Shown in pieces: positions 43,090-51,332 of a stretch of DNA of 64,000 nucleotides. The notes beneath the pieces are model-generated. The model saw nothing but the letters and a program-made list of their open reading frames with translations, was not told the origin of the DNA and searched no databases. Positions within the stretch are counted from its first letter, which is position 1. The number at the start of each line of letters is the position of its first letter. Position numbers and translations under genes: made by a program. Where the stretch lies: assembly GCF_014635905.1 (NCBI RefSeq), contig NZ_BMDS01000004.1, positions 124,001 to 188,000 of the forward strand. The letters run 5' to 3'. This stretch comes from Limosilactobacillus caviae (GTDB lineage: Bacteria; Bacillota; Bacilli; Lactobacillales; Lactobacillaceae).

Positions 43090-43181
43090 ATAAGCATTGA
43101 AATATTTTCAAAAGTAATTTAGTTACTAAAGAATTTTTGAGAATAGTGATTTGACCGCAAAAGTATGTTAGATAAAGAGGA

Positions 43182-43291
43182 TTATTTTACTTCAATCGCC
43201 AGATTATCATCTTTGTCGTTGGGGTAGCCGAGAAAGTGATTATGGAAAATAAAAATTGAAATTTCTGAAGTATGATCAACAATATAAACTT
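43182..43291 (-). pseudogene. 35-codon C-terminal remnant of an unidentified protein
   Basis: The minus strand reads VYIVDHTSEISIFIFHNHFL, then GYPNDKDDNLAIEVK and TAA (43182-43184). The composition is that of real coding sequence, and a terminator follows about 90 nt on. An in-frame stop sits directly upstream and no start is present. I do not recognise the family. Confidence 0.35.
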
Positions 43292-43373
43292 AATTCAGTT
43301 AAATAAAGGCGTCGCAGTATGAGGCCCAAGGTGTAAAATAACCTTAGAAACTATCCAATCGAGGCGAAACCGC

Positions 43374-44144
43374 ATGCGTAAATATATTAAAGCGCTAATC
43401 ATGATTCTCCTAATTCTAGTGCTAATGGTTGTTGGTCAGATTGCGCCACTAGCGGTAGCTGACCACTTGAATTTCTCAGAAAACACGGCAGTTATCATAA
43501 TGACAGTTACTTATCCAATAATTGTTATCGGTGGTGGATGGCTGCTAAATCATTTCTTGTTTCATCAATCGCTGCCGTTAGTATCCAAATGGCGTTTTCA
43601 ATGGTGGCCAATTTTATATGCAATCTTGGCGGATGGCTTAATTTACCTATTTTCTTGGATTGCGCAGACTGGCTTCCATTCATCAGTAACAACGATGAAT
43701 AATTGGTGGTTACAATTCGTTATGACGGTTGTGAGTGCGCCATTGGTTGAAGAATACATTTTTCGTGGATATGTATTTGGTGCACTGGACAGCATTTTCA
43801 GTCGTTCCATAACGATTTGGCTAACAGCATTTATCTTCGGTTTAATTCACTTATCGTCACTTGGCAAAGCAGCCTGGTATAATGCAGTGTTCCTCGTAAT
43901 TGCTTATACCGCAATGGGGATGTTCTTTACCCTAATTGCTGTGGCGGGGAAGAGCTTATGGGCCAGTTTTACCGCGCACGTTATTAATAATCTGCTGATT
44001 TATATCGTTGGTATCTGGGCGGCGGTTTCCACTTCGTCAAGCATGATGTGGCGAAGTTTAACCGGAACATTGCTTGGCATGGGGATTGCTGCTGGATTGA
44101 TTTATTGGCGTTTTCTAAGAAACAAACAGGGCCGAAAATTGTAG
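43374..44144 (+). CDS. CPBP-family intramembrane glutamic endopeptidase
   Basis: Membrane protease of the CAAX/bacteriocin-processing (Abi) family. The 256-aa protein has about seven membrane spans and the three family motifs: EEYIFRG (near residue 125; paired Glu and Arg), FGLIHL (near 159) and HVINN (near 203). In lactobacilli such genes often accompany bacteriocin clusters as immunity or processing factors; no bacteriocin gene is visible here. GAGGCG precedes the ATG. Confidence 0.88.
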   Translation: MRKYIKALIMILLILVLMVVGQIAPLAVADHLNFSENTAVIIMTVTYPIIVIGGGWLLNHFLFHQSLPLVSKWRFQWWPILYAILADGLIYLFSWIAQTGFHSSVTTMNNWWLQFVMTVVSAPLVEEYIFRGYVFGALDSIFSRSITIWLTAFIFGLIHLSSLGKAAWYNAVFLVIAYTAMGMFFTLIAVAGKSLWASFTAHVINNLLIYIVGIWAAVSTSSSMMWRSLTGTLLGMGIAAGLIYWRFLRNKQGRKL

Positions 44145-44189
44145 TTACTAAAAGGCCAACTCCGACTTAGCTACTCAAAATAATATTGT

Positions 44190-44336
44190 TTATAAATCGG
44201 TCAGTGTTCTTTGAAGTACCATTAGCAAGTCATCACTAGGCACTTGTGGATAGTATTCAATCCAATAGTCATAAAGATCAGTAATGCCTGCACTGATAAA
44301 TTCAAGCCGTAGATCAACTAATGGGTCTGAAAGAAG
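44190..44336 (-). pseudogene. C-terminal remnant of a TetR-family regulator
   Basis: The minus strand from about 44336 to the stop at 44190 encodes PLVDLRLEFISAGITDLY followed by a run to LMVLQRTLTDL, which fits the ligand-binding C-terminus of TetR regulators. The DNA-binding N-terminus is missing: to the right the sequence becomes an SDR gene on the other strand. The 95-codon open frame over this region is a chance fusion, not a gene. Confidence 0.55.
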
Positions 44337-44346
44337 CGGAGAGTCA

Positions 44347-44742
44347 CTGGGATCTGGTGCTAAGGATCTACTGCAAACGGACGCTTTTGGAGCTGTAAAA
44401 CTTATGCAGGCAGCTGCGCAAAATGGCATTAAGCGTTTTATAATGTTAAGTGCCTTATTCTCACTTGAACCAAACAAATGGCGGACTGTTAAAGGCCTTG
44501 ATGGGTTAACAGATTATAACATTGCTAAATTTTTCGCTGATAATTACTTAACTTATACTGCTTTGGACTACACAATTTTGCAGCCAACGGTTATGACTGA
44601 TAAGTCTGGTACTGGTAAGATTACCGTTGATGATGTTGCCAAAACCTTATCTGAAATTTTAAAATATCAAAATACCAAACGTAAAATTATTAAAATGCGT
44701 GAGGGTAGTACTCCAATTGATGAAGCACTAAGTCAAATTTAA
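44347..44742 (+). pseudogene. C-terminal part of an NAD(P)-binding SDR/NmrA-like protein
   Basis: From about 44350 the frame encodes GSGAKDLLQTDAFGAVKLMQ and later SALFSLEPNKW and DYNIAKFFADNYL, typical of the small NAD(P)H-binding reductases of lactobacilli (about 210 aa). The first ~75 residues, with the glycine-rich cofactor motif, are absent. The 44284 ATG of the open frame lies in TetR-derived sequence, so the protein would not be functional. Terminator follows. Confidence 0.7.
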
Positions 44743-44745
44743 AAT

Positions 44746-44781
44746 AAAAAGCTCATGTCATCTGGCACGAGCTTTTTATTT
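44746..44781 (+). terminator. Terminator after the SDR remnant (bidirectional)
   Basis: AAAAAGCTC (44746-44754) pairs with GAGCTTTTT (44769-44777); A and T runs on the two sides let it serve both strands. Confidence 0.8.
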
Positions 44782-44811
44782 TCTACGAATAGTCAAGTAT
44801 ATTAAGGTGTT

Positions 44812-45264
44812 TTAAAGCTTATCATTCAATTTTCGATTAATTTTTTTTAAGTCTTGCTTTATTGAGTAAAAATTAATAAACCATATAATAAGGTAAATCA
44901 TTACAAAAATGACAGTAAAGACTAACCAGTTAATTAGGTTTAATGGAAACCATCCAGCTAGAATTGCTAGAGGAGTAAATCCGCAATAATAGATGATAAA
45001 GTTAATGATGGTTCGTTTCCGGAGTGACCAGTTTTCTATTTTAAAAACTAACGCACCAAGACTAAATACAAGCCCCATCAAGCCCCAGAGGATTACAGAA
45101 ACTAATACTGCATTCAATGGTCGTGTAAAGTGGTTGGTAAATGTGGGAGCAGAGGGTACATAATTATTAAGATCATAAATATAGCTAAAAAGCAATGAAA
45201 TAATTAACCCGTAGAATTCACCAAGACTTATTCCACTAATAATATAAGAAAAATATTTTTTCAT
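44812..45264 (-). CDS. DUF3021 membrane protein
   Basis: A 150-aa protein with four membrane spans, a short basic N-terminus and a charged C-terminal tail (KQDLKKINRKLNDKL), matching DUF3021. These proteins are encoded with single-domain LytTR regulators and are thought to act as their membrane inhibitors. Its ATG overlaps the original stop of the LytTR gene (ATGA), so translation would be coupled. The LytTR gene now ends 18 codons early, leaving about 50 untranslated bases before this start. Confidence 0.82.
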   Translation of the reverse strand: MKKYFSYIISGISLGEFYGLIISLLFSYIYDLNNYVPSAPTFTNHFTRPLNAVLVSVILWGLMGLVFSLGALVFKIENWSLRKRTIINFIIYYCGFTPLAILAGWFPLNLINWLVFTVIFVMIYLIIWFINFYSIKQDLKKINRKLNDKL

Positions 45265-45695
45265 AGCCCTAACCTCACTTTCAAATTTTTCATTTTGCGC
45301 CGACTAATTGGAATTCGCTAGTGATTTTTTAAGATTACATCAATTGCACCATTATCCATTAATTCCAAATGGTCGATATGCTTAAAATTGAAAATTGCGC
45401 TTCTTGAGGCGGCAATAAAGTCATCAGTTAGTTGATCTTTTAATATTGAAATGGGCTTTCGATAGATATAATGATTATTAGCAGTCGTAACCTCTAAAAC
45501 GTGATTAGCTGTCTGAATTGAGAAAATGTCGCGGTAGTGGACTGGTACCAATTCTTTATCATGATTACACCACAATACTTGTTCATTATTGTTTAGATAT
45601 TCCAAAAGATCAGCGAGTTTCGGAGTCATTTTTCGAACCCAAATTTCAGCACGTTCCTCATCAACAGAATTGTCGACATGACAGTTAATTTTCAA
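45261..45695 (-). pseudogene. LytTR-domain regulator truncated by an in-frame TAG
   Basis: Single-domain LytTR DNA-binding regulator. I choose TTG at 45695 after GGGAGG (MKINCHVD, matching the family). The frame ends at TAG (45318-45320) after 125 aa. In the same phase beyond it come 18 more codons, RIPISRRKMKNLKVRLGL, then TGA overlapping the DUF3021 ATG. The ISRR stretch is the conserved end of the LytTR DNA-binding domain, so the lesion removes part of it. A GAG-to-TAG change is the simplest explanation. Residual activity cannot be excluded. Confidence 0.8.
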
Positions 45696-45896
45696 CACGT
45701 ACACCTCCCTTAATTACGTCTCTATTTTAGCAAAAAGACAATAGTATAAGGGTTTGGTAAGGTTAAACGGTCGAAAAAGATGAGTAAGGGGTATTATTTA
45801 AGAGAAAAGTGGTAAGAACTATTAAGCTGTGGTAGCAAAACTATATGTGTTTATTGCTTAAATTGGTTAGTAACTATTTTATTTTACAAATAATTA

Positions 45897-45927
45897 TTGA
45901 CAAGCGACTTTAGCGGTTTGGTAAACT
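45897..45927 (+). promoter_or_regulatory. Promoter of the small-protein cluster at 46 kb
   Basis: Perfect TTGACA (45897-45902); TAAACT (45922-45927) with TG extension and a long 19-bp spacer. AGCAATC (45939-45945) and GATTGCT (45963-45969) downstream form an inverted repeat in the leader. The rest of 45705-45896 shows nothing else I can support. Confidence 0.55.
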
Positions 45928-46004
45928 AAAATTAGGAAAGCAATCGAAAAAGTACAATCACTGATTGCTCAGCGTTCTAAAAATAATACGGGAAGTAATT
46001 AATA

Positions 46005-46217
46005 ATGAGTAAATATGATCAATTATGGCGATACATCGCTAATAATGAGAATGGGGATTTTGCGCTAACATTTGAGCAAATTGGAGAAATTGCCGGTGTA
46101 CCGCTCGATCATTCTTTCTTAAGATATAAGAAAGAGCTGTTAGATTATGGCTTCGAGGTGGAAAAGATTTCGCTAAAGAATCAGGTAGTTAAGTTTATTA
46201 AAATAGATGAGCAATAA
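46005..46217 (+). CDS. Small hypothetical protein (70 aa)
   Basis: A conserved-looking cytoplasmic protein of 70 aa: YDQLWRYI near the start, then LTFEQIGEIAGVPLDHSFL and KKELLDYGFEVEKIS. The LTF-x-QI-x-x-I-x-G pattern occurs in a family of small bacterial proteins with a winged-helix or nuclease-associated look, but I cannot give a function. GGGAAG lies before the ATG. It has the best promoter of the local cluster and may be cotranscribed with the next gene, 40 nt on. Confidence 0.65.
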   Translation: MSKYDQLWRYIANNENGDFALTFEQIGEIAGVPLDHSFLRYKKELLDYGFEVEKISLKNQVVKFIKIDEQ

Positions 46218-46257
46218 TTATGAAGGACTTTAACGTAATATATAGGAGAAGCGATTA

Positions 46258-46554
46258 ATGAAACTAAAGACACTTCACGATACCATTAAGGAAAAATATG
46301 AAAGTGGGGATTACAATAACCCAACCGAGATGAAACAACTAAAATCAAATAAAGAAAAGCAGTATGAGCAGATGCTTGGCAGTACAATGAGTGTTACTGC
46401 ATTATTCTTAATTCTTCTTTGTACAGAAATTCCAGAACGCTATGCTTGGTTGGAGTGGATTTTAATATTCTTAACGATTGCTAACGGCTTTGTTTGTATA
46501 TTTTCTGCCGTAAAGTTAAGCCGAATAAAGAAGCGTTCAAAAGACCAGCATTAG
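46258..46554 (+). CDS. Small two-span membrane protein, paralog of the gene at 54832
   Basis: A 98-aa protein with a charged N-terminal half (LHDTIKEKYESGDY, then KSNKEKQYEQMLG) and two membrane spans (about residues 44-60 and 66-84), ending in a basic tail. It is about 75% identical by eye to the 96-aa protein at 54832-55122, with near-identical DNA around the start. AGGAGAAG precedes the ATG. No domain recognised. Confidence 0.72.
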   Translation: MKLKTLHDTIKEKYESGDYNNPTEMKQLKSNKEKQYEQMLGSTMSVTALFLILLCTEIPERYAWLEWILIFLTIANGFVCIFSAVKLSRIKKRSKDQH

Positions 46555-46609
46555 TCTGCATACGACAGTACTATAATATTTTTAGAATGGTACAGTGGAG
46601 GTAATTGTA

Positions 46610-46876
46610 ATGCGGCAAATACCGATTAATCAGGCTAAGTCTATCTTGAAGCAGCTTTTAAAGGCAAAAAATCAACAGAAAGTTAGTTTGCTGACCAATA
46701 AGAAGGATCGATCATTAACGATTATCGTGAATAATAGTGAGGTAACGGTCACAGAACAAGGGTACGTTAACGACACTAATACTTACTTCACCGAGAGCAC
46801 TGCCAAGCATGAGGTTACAAGGGCCTTTAAACGTGAATTTCCTCGTAGCCACCAACTATATATTAGTCACAGATAG
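46610..46876 (+). CDS. Small hypothetical protein, possible antitoxin
   Basis: I choose ATG at 46610 (88 aa); the GTG at 46595 overlaps the ribosome binding site GTGGAGGT. The protein is basic and of mixed alpha/beta character, with VSLLTNKKDRSLTIIVNNSE in the middle and HEVTRAFKREFPRS near the end. No family recognised. It precedes by 22 nt a protein with a RelE-like look, the order of an antitoxin-toxin pair. Confidence 0.55.
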   Translation: MRQIPINQAKSILKQLLKAKNQQKVSLLTNKKDRSLTIIVNNSEVTVTEQGYVNDTNTYFTESTAKHEVTRAFKREFPRSHQLYISHR

Positions 46877-46898
46877 TAAGTAAAGGTCGAATAATCAA

Positions 46899-47225
46899 AT
46901 GAATATAGAATTTTACAAACCTGGCTGTAAGGACTTCTTTAAAAAGTATGCTAGGCAGGAAGCAGTAATTAAGGAGAAAATCAAGGCAGCAATTATTAAG
47001 GAAAATAATATGAGGATGACCAAAGTTAAATTAGCCTGCAAGGAACGGATTAATGGACAACCAATTTATGAGTTTCGGCTTAACGTTGGCAAAATTGGAT
47101 CAATTAGGATTGCTTTTACGGTCTTTGATAACCAAGTAGCGGTTTACTTTATCACTACCAAATTACAGAAGTCAGTTTTTAGCCAAGAATTTTCTAAAAT
47201 TGTTAATAGTATCCCTAAGAATTAA
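46899..47225 (+). CDS. RelE/HigB-like protein, possible toxin
   Basis: A 108-aa basic protein. The C-terminal half follows the RelE-superfamily pattern: a strand with EFRLNVGKIGSIRIAFTVFD (about residues 61-80), then a strand VAVYFITTKLQKS and a final helix QEFSKIV. RelE relatives often show E-RL, RI-F and a hydrophobic strand with K-x-x-K in this order. The N-terminal helices are charged. Function as an mRNA interferase is inferred only from this pattern and gene order. Confidence 0.5.
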   Translation: MNIEFYKPGCKDFFKKYARQEAVIKEKIKAAIIKENNMRMTKVKLACKERINGQPIYEFRLNVGKIGSIRIAFTVFDNQVAVYFITTKLQKSVFSQEFSKIVNSIPKN

Positions 47226-47288
47226 GATTCCTCATGAATTTATAGTAAAATATCAATGTAATATTAAAATTAAAGACAGGTATTATTA

Positions 47289-47849
47289 ATGACTATTTTT
47301 GTAATCCTATTAATTTATAAATTTGTTAGAGGAACTTTCGAATATGAAAAGGTGACGCGATTTGACCTGGTGATTATCCCTGCTTACTCGGCAGTGATGA
47401 TGCTTCTAAGTTTTAAGAATATCCAATCCACGACAGCAATCTGTATTGCGATAATCCTATTATTAGTTGGGGTGTCGATTGGGTTTCTCCAAGCTAGTAA
47501 AGTGAAAATTAGTGACACCAATAAAGTTGATTCACACCAACGACCGATTCTCAAGATTAAAAGAAATTGGCCTTATTTAATTGGCTGGTTGATTACGTTT
47601 GCCATTGGAATTAGTGTTGAGATTTTCTACGGGGCTCATTTAAATGCTGGCGAAGTTTCACAAGAGCTGTTTGAAGAGGTCTTGAAGGACTTGTCAGTAG
47701 TTGCACTTTTTAGTGGGCATAGCACCTGGTTCGTGTGGCTCTTAAACGTTGCCACTAGTTTTACATATGGCGCTTGCATTGTAATTCGTCATCCAAAGAT
47801 TAGGGATGCAATTCGGCGTAAAAACTCCAATAAAAATAAATCCATTTAA
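47289..47849 (+). CDS. Hypothetical membrane protein, paralog of the gene at 62079
   Basis: A 186-aa protein with about five membrane spans and a basic C-terminus (RRKNSNKNKSI). It shares with the 183-aa protein at 62079-62630 the start (KFVRGTF / SFIKGTF), a VIIPAYSAVM / IIIPIYAVIM stretch, a G-F-Q motif and the HPKIRDA / YPCIKEA tail. The family is unknown to me. GACAGGT precedes the ATG. A shared terminator follows. Confidence 0.65.
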   Translation: MTIFVILLIYKFVRGTFEYEKVTRFDLVIIPAYSAVMMLLSFKNIQSTTAICIAIILLLVGVSIGFLQASKVKISDTNKVDSHQRPILKIKRNWPYLIGWLITFAIGISVEIFYGAHLNAGEVSQELFEEVLKDLSVVALFSGHSTWFVWLLNVATSFTYGACIVIRHPKIRDAIRRKNSNKNKSI

Positions 47850-47850
47850 A

Positions 47851-47892
47851 AAGCATCGGTTTCGCAAAATTCGCAAAACCGATGCTTTTTTG
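47851..47892. terminator. Bidirectional terminator between converging genes
   Basis: AAGCATCGGTTT (47851-47862) pairs perfectly with AAACCGATGCTT (47876-47887), with a T run after it and A run before it. Confidence 0.9.
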
Positions 47893-47894
47893 TT

Positions 47895-48641
47895 TTACCA
47901 TGCCTGCCAAGCGAGAACCACTGCCAAAACAATTGCAAATATACCAACGACTTTTTTAATTATTATTTCAGGAATGTACCGAACGAGAATAGGACCAACA
48001 TAACCACCAATAAATAGGCCGATGATCAATGGAATAATTACACTCCAGTAAATTGGTAGTAAGCAGATAAATATAATTGCAGAAACAGTATTATTTATGA
48101 ATGAAGCAAAGTTTCTGATGGCATTGTAAGTAACATACTTACCACCAACTACTCTGGATAAAACTGCAATCATTAATAAACCAGATGCAGCGCCAAAATA
48201 ACCATTATAAAGGCCAATGAACATAACGCTGGTCCAACTAATAACAGTTACCAGATGAGTTTGCTGGCGTCTGCTACTAGTTTTTGCATGGTTAGGCCAG
48301 AATAACAAAATTCCAGCAAGTAAAATAAAGAGAGGTACGATCCTCTTAAATCCAGCATTAGAACTGTGGATCAAGATTAATGCTCCAATCGTACTACCGA
48401 TGGTGCGTAACAAGGCAACTAGTCCAGCAATTTTCCAATGATATTTGAGTTCTTTTAGTGAAGAGGTTACAGTTCCAACACCAGCACTAACTGTGGTGAC
48501 TGTAATTGTTGCATTCGCCGAAATAGGCGGAACACCAATTGTTAATAGTACTGGATATAAGGTTAACGAAGCCATACCGATAATTCCTGTTAATACGCCA
48601 GCAACCAAACTCATGATCAATAAAAAGGCCATTGAGAGCAT
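47895..48641 (-). CDS. TauE/SafE-family permease
   Basis: Membrane permease of the family that exports sulfite or organosulfonates, though most members have no proven substrate. I choose ATG at 48641 (248 aa), after GAAAGGA. Eight membrane spans in two repeats; the first repeat begins AGVLTGIIGMA and the second YNGYFGAASGLLM, the glycine-rich halves typical of the family. It stands alone between a terminator and the AraC gene. Confidence 0.85.
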   Translation of the reverse strand: MLSMAFLLIMSLVAGVLTGIIGMASLTLYPVLLTIGVPPISANATITVTTVSAGVGTVTSSLKELKYHWKIAGLVALLRTIGSTIGALILIHSSNAGFKRIVPLFILLAGILLFWPNHAKTSSRRQQTHLVTVISWTSVMFIGLYNGYFGAASGLLMIAVLSRVVGGKYVTYNAIRNFASFINNTVSAIIFICLLPIYWSVIIPLIIGLFIGGYVGPILVRYIPEIIIKKVVGIFAIVLAVVLAWQAW

Positions 48642-48788
48642 AGATAATCCTTTCTCAACGGCACAATTTTGTTTCGGGTACGCCTGCACATACCGAGTAT
48701 TTAATTCAGTTTTAGGGTAAAGGATGCGCCTAAAATTGTCAAGTTAATCTAATCATCCGTGGTTACCTTTGAATGTGCGTTGTATAGC

Positions 48789-49676
48789 TTAAGATGAAGT
48801 ATGTTTTCCAGTCTTTAAGTTATTATCTTCCTCGTGTTTTTTGCGATATTCACGTGCAGTATTTCTCATTTTTTGTTTGAAAGTTTTCGCAAAATAACTA
48901 CTATCATTAAAACCAACGCTGAACCCAATTTCAGTAATTGTTAGATCAGTTGAAGTTAATAATTGGCAGGCCTTTTTGATCCTAAAACTATTTAAGTATT
49001 CTATTGGTGTTTGCTGAAGGTATCGATTAAATAATTTAATGATTTTACTTTTGCTTATGCCGAATTTTTTTACTAGGTCAGATAATGTTAATCTATTTTG
49101 ATAATTATTTTCAATAAAGGTAAGAATTGACTTTAATAGTGAAAAATCATTATTTTGTTCTGAAAGTTTTTGGGGGGATTTAGGAAGAATTTGATATAAA
49201 TTGTTCCAAATGGCGAATAGTATAGATTGAATTGCTAATTTGGAATGTGTAGATTTTTTTATCTTTAGTAAAAGTGACAAAATTTCCCCTTGTAGTGGGT
49301 CTTGATTATTTAATTTTAGAAATGGTAGTCCATTGTTAATGATGGGCTTAACATACTCTTTTTCAATGATTGAATTGATACATAATAAAGTTGGCTTAAA
49401 AACGATACATAAGAATAAACAATTTTGATGTCTTGCGCTAAAACCAAAATGCATTTGTTTAGAATTAACAAAAATTCCGTTTCCTTTGGATAAAGTAATA
49501 ATTATTCCGTTAATGTTATAGTCCATTTGGCCATCAAAAATATATGTGAGTTCGAAGTCGTCATGCCAATGGTTGATTGCGCGAAAATCTGGGTAAGATG
49601 ATAGATTATCATATTCAATTAATACAGGATAATCACTGAAACTATAATTGACATTTTCTAAATCTTTTAAATCCAT
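48789..49676 (-). CDS. AraC-family transcriptional regulator
   Basis: I choose ATG at 49676 (295 aa) after AAGGAAA; the frame extends 19 codons further without a site. The N-terminal cupin-like sensor holds HWHDDFELTYIFDGQMDY (about residue 36), and the C-terminus has two helix-turn-helix motifs, the second being LTITEIGFSVGFNDSSYFAK (near residue 250). It is divergent from the acetyltransferase gene at 49774 and probably controls it. AT-rich DNA of about 100 bases separates the two starts. The inducer is unknown. Confidence 0.87.
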   Translation of the reverse strand: MDLKDLENVNYSFSDYPVLIEYDNLSSYPDFRAINHWHDDFELTYIFDGQMDYNINGIIITLSKGNGIFVNSKQMHFGFSARHQNCLFLCIVFKPTLLCINSIIEKEYVKPIINNGLPFLKLNNQDPLQGEILSLLLKIKKSTHSKLAIQSILFAIWNNLYQILPKSPQKLSEQNNDFSLLKSILTFIENNYQNRLTLSDLVKKFGISKSKIIKLFNRYLQQTPIEYLNSFRIKKACQLLTSTDLTITEIGFSVGFNDSSYFAKTFKQKMRNTAREYRKKHEEDNNLKTGKHTSS

Positions 49677-49773
49677 AAACAATTTCCTTATATTTTTAGA
49701 TGATATTTTAATAGTTTTCAGTTTTATTAGCAAATATAATTACATTATTAAATGATGTAGGGGAGTTATCAAA

Positions 49774-50403
49774 ATGGATAATTTTTATCGACGTGACAAT
49801 GAGATGGCGTATATTTCGACTAATGAGATTATGCAGGAGCAGCTAAAAGTTAAGAAGATATTTCGTGAGTATAACAGTGTAATGCCGTTTGACATAAAAA
49901 GAGGACGAGAGTTAATCGCTAAGTCTGGGATAAAACATGGAACAGAAATATACCTAGAGCCACCATTTTATTGTGAGTATGGAAGTCATATTGAAATTGG
50001 GGATTATTTTTATGCTAATACAGGGTGCCTCATATCTGACGTTGGGAAAGTTGTAATTGGTGATCATGTTATGTTTGGTCCTCGAGTATGTATTATTACG
50101 GCAGGGCATCCTATCCATCCGGTGAGCCGTAATTCAGGATATGAATATGGAATTCCTATAACTATTGGCAACAATGTCTGGATAGGTGGGAATGTTACTG
50201 TATGTCCAGGAGTTACGATTGGCAATAATACGGTGATTGGGGCAGGAAGTATTGTCACTAAAGATATTCCTGATAACGTGGTCGCTGTGGGAAATCCGTG
50301 TCATGTTTTACGGAAAATAACTGAAGTAGATAAACCTTATTACTTTAAAAAAAGAAGATTTGATGATGCTGTTTGGAAAATTATTCAGCACAAGGAGGAT
50401 TGA
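49774..50403 (+). CDS. Sugar O-acetyltransferase (LacA/Maa-type, left-handed beta-helix)
   Basis: Acetyl-CoA-dependent acetyltransferase, probably acting on a sugar or glycoside. It is 209 aa, with an N-terminal maltose-acetyltransferase cap, hexapeptide repeats from about residue 65, the catalytic His in TAGHPIHP (near 113) and the [20 protein letters not shown] turn (about 128-147). It resembles the second acetyltransferase at 50722 but is only moderately similar. GGGGAG precedes the ATG. A 27-codon membrane peptide gene follows 6 nt after it. Confidence 0.86.
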   Translation: MDNFYRRDNEMAYISTNEIMQEQLKVKKIFREYNSVMPFDIKRGRELIAKSGIKHGTEIYLEPPFYCEYGSHIEIGDYFYANTGCLISDVGKVVIGDHVMFGPRVCIITAGHPIHPVSRNSGYEYGIPITIGNNVWIGGNVTVCPGVTIGNNTVIGAGSIVTKDIPDNVVAVGNPCHVLRKITEVDKPYYFKKRRFDDAVWKIIQHKED

Positions 50404-50409
50404 AAGTTC

Positions 50410-50493
50410 ATGAAGTATTTTTTGGCGTTATTAGTAGTTGTTTTTATTATTGGATTACTTTCTTGGTATGATAGTAAACTCTCTAGGAAATAG
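50410..50493 (+). CDS. 27-aa single-span membrane peptide
   Basis: ATG at 50410 lies 11 nt after AAGGAGG at the end of the acetyltransferase gene. The frame encodes MKYFLALLVVVFIIGLL, then SWYDSKLSRK and TAG: one hydrophobic helix and a basic tail. Spacing and site suggest it is translated with the acetyltransferase, but no homology is known to me. Confidence 0.5.
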   Translation: MKYFLALLVVVFIIGLLSWYDSKLSRK

Positions 50494-50554
50494 TAGTTTA
50501 TCTTATAATGATGGTTCTATTGTCATGATTAGTGAATTACATTAATAAGTATCT

Positions 50555-50607
50555 AAAAAGGATAATAAGATAGGAATTATTAAATCTCATCTTATTACCC
50601 TTTTTAT
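50555..50607 (+). terminator. Terminator after the acetyltransferase unit
   Basis: AAAAAGGATAATAAGAT (from 50555) pairs, with one bulge, with ATCTTATTACCCTTTTT (to 50605). Confidence 0.8.
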
Positions 50608-50721
50608 TGCTATTTTTAGACCTAGTACGCAAGAGAAGAAAGTGCATGAAACAAATAGCCAATTGCCTAACAGAGATGGGCTGATAAGTTATAGCAGGAC
50701 AAAAATACTTACACTAATAAT

Positions 50722-51327
50722 CTAATCCTCTTGTTCAATCTTCTTAATTACTTTTGCGGGCACGCCACCAACGACAACGTTATCTGGAACGTCTTTTGTA
50801 ACGACAGAACCTGCTGCCACGACGACACCATTCCCAATCGTTACTCCGGGACAGATTGTTGAATGACCACCAATCCAAACATCATTTCCAATTGTTACTG
50901 GCTTACCGATGCCGAGACGTTCTTGTCGTCCTTTAGCGGTCAGCGGATGGTTAACGGTATAAATGTCAGTGTTTGGACCAATCCAAACGTTATTACCAAT
51001 CTTAACCGGAGCAATATCCAAAACGGTTAAGTTGTAATTAGCGAGGAAATTATCACCAACATGAATATTCGTCCCATAATCAACGTTTAGTCGGCTGTGA
51101 ACGACTAAGTTCTTTCCTGCTGAGCCAAATATTTCACGAGCTTTTGCTTCCTGTTTTGCTGGTTCATTTTCGGGAATATTATTAAATTCTTGACAGAGGA
51201 CTGCTGAGTTAATCTTTCGACTAGCCACTTCTGGATCGTTGACCTTGTACCATTCACCATCAATTAACTTTTGTAATTCACTTTTTGGCATTTGAATATC
51301 ACTCCTTGTAATTTCTTTTAATTTCAT
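50722..51327 (-). CDS. maa: Maltose O-acetyltransferase-like enzyme under MerR control
   Basis: The 201-aa protein has the Maa cap domain ([13 protein letters not shown] near residue 16) and the hexapeptide beta-helix with catalytic His in YTVNHPLTA (near 125) and [20 protein letters not shown] (about 147-166). AAGGAGTGAT precedes the ATG. It is transcribed from a promoter with a 19-bp spacer, divergently from the merR gene at 51384, so MerR-type activation is likely. The physiological substrate is not known. Confidence 0.87.
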   Translation of the reverse strand: MKLKEITRSDIQMPKSELQKLIDGEWYKVNDPEVASRKINSAVLCQEFNNIPENEPAKQEAKAREIFGSAGKNLVVHSRLNVDYGTNIHVGDNFLANYNLTVLDIAPVKIGNNVWIGPNTDIYTVNHPLTAKGRQERLGIGKPVTIGNDVWIGGHSTICPGVTIGNGVVVAAGSVVTKDVPDNVVVGGVPAKVIKKIEQED

Positions 51328-51332
51328 GTGCT

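Larger units (their letters stand above)
42829..43373. other. Intergenic region with a decayed gene end
   Basis: About 545 bases without an intact gene. GTTA-ACTAAAG-TAAC (42866-42880 on the minus strand) lies before the MFS gene and could be an operator. 43053-43089 is a minus-strand terminator, and 43182-43291 looks like the last codons of a lost minus-strand gene. The rest is AT-rich and unassigned. Confidence 0.5.

Noticed and set aside
44190-44477. A single 95-aa gene on the minus strand
   Set aside because: Its N-terminal part is the antisense of the SDR remnant; only the C-terminal part resembles a TetR tail. It is a fusion artefact.
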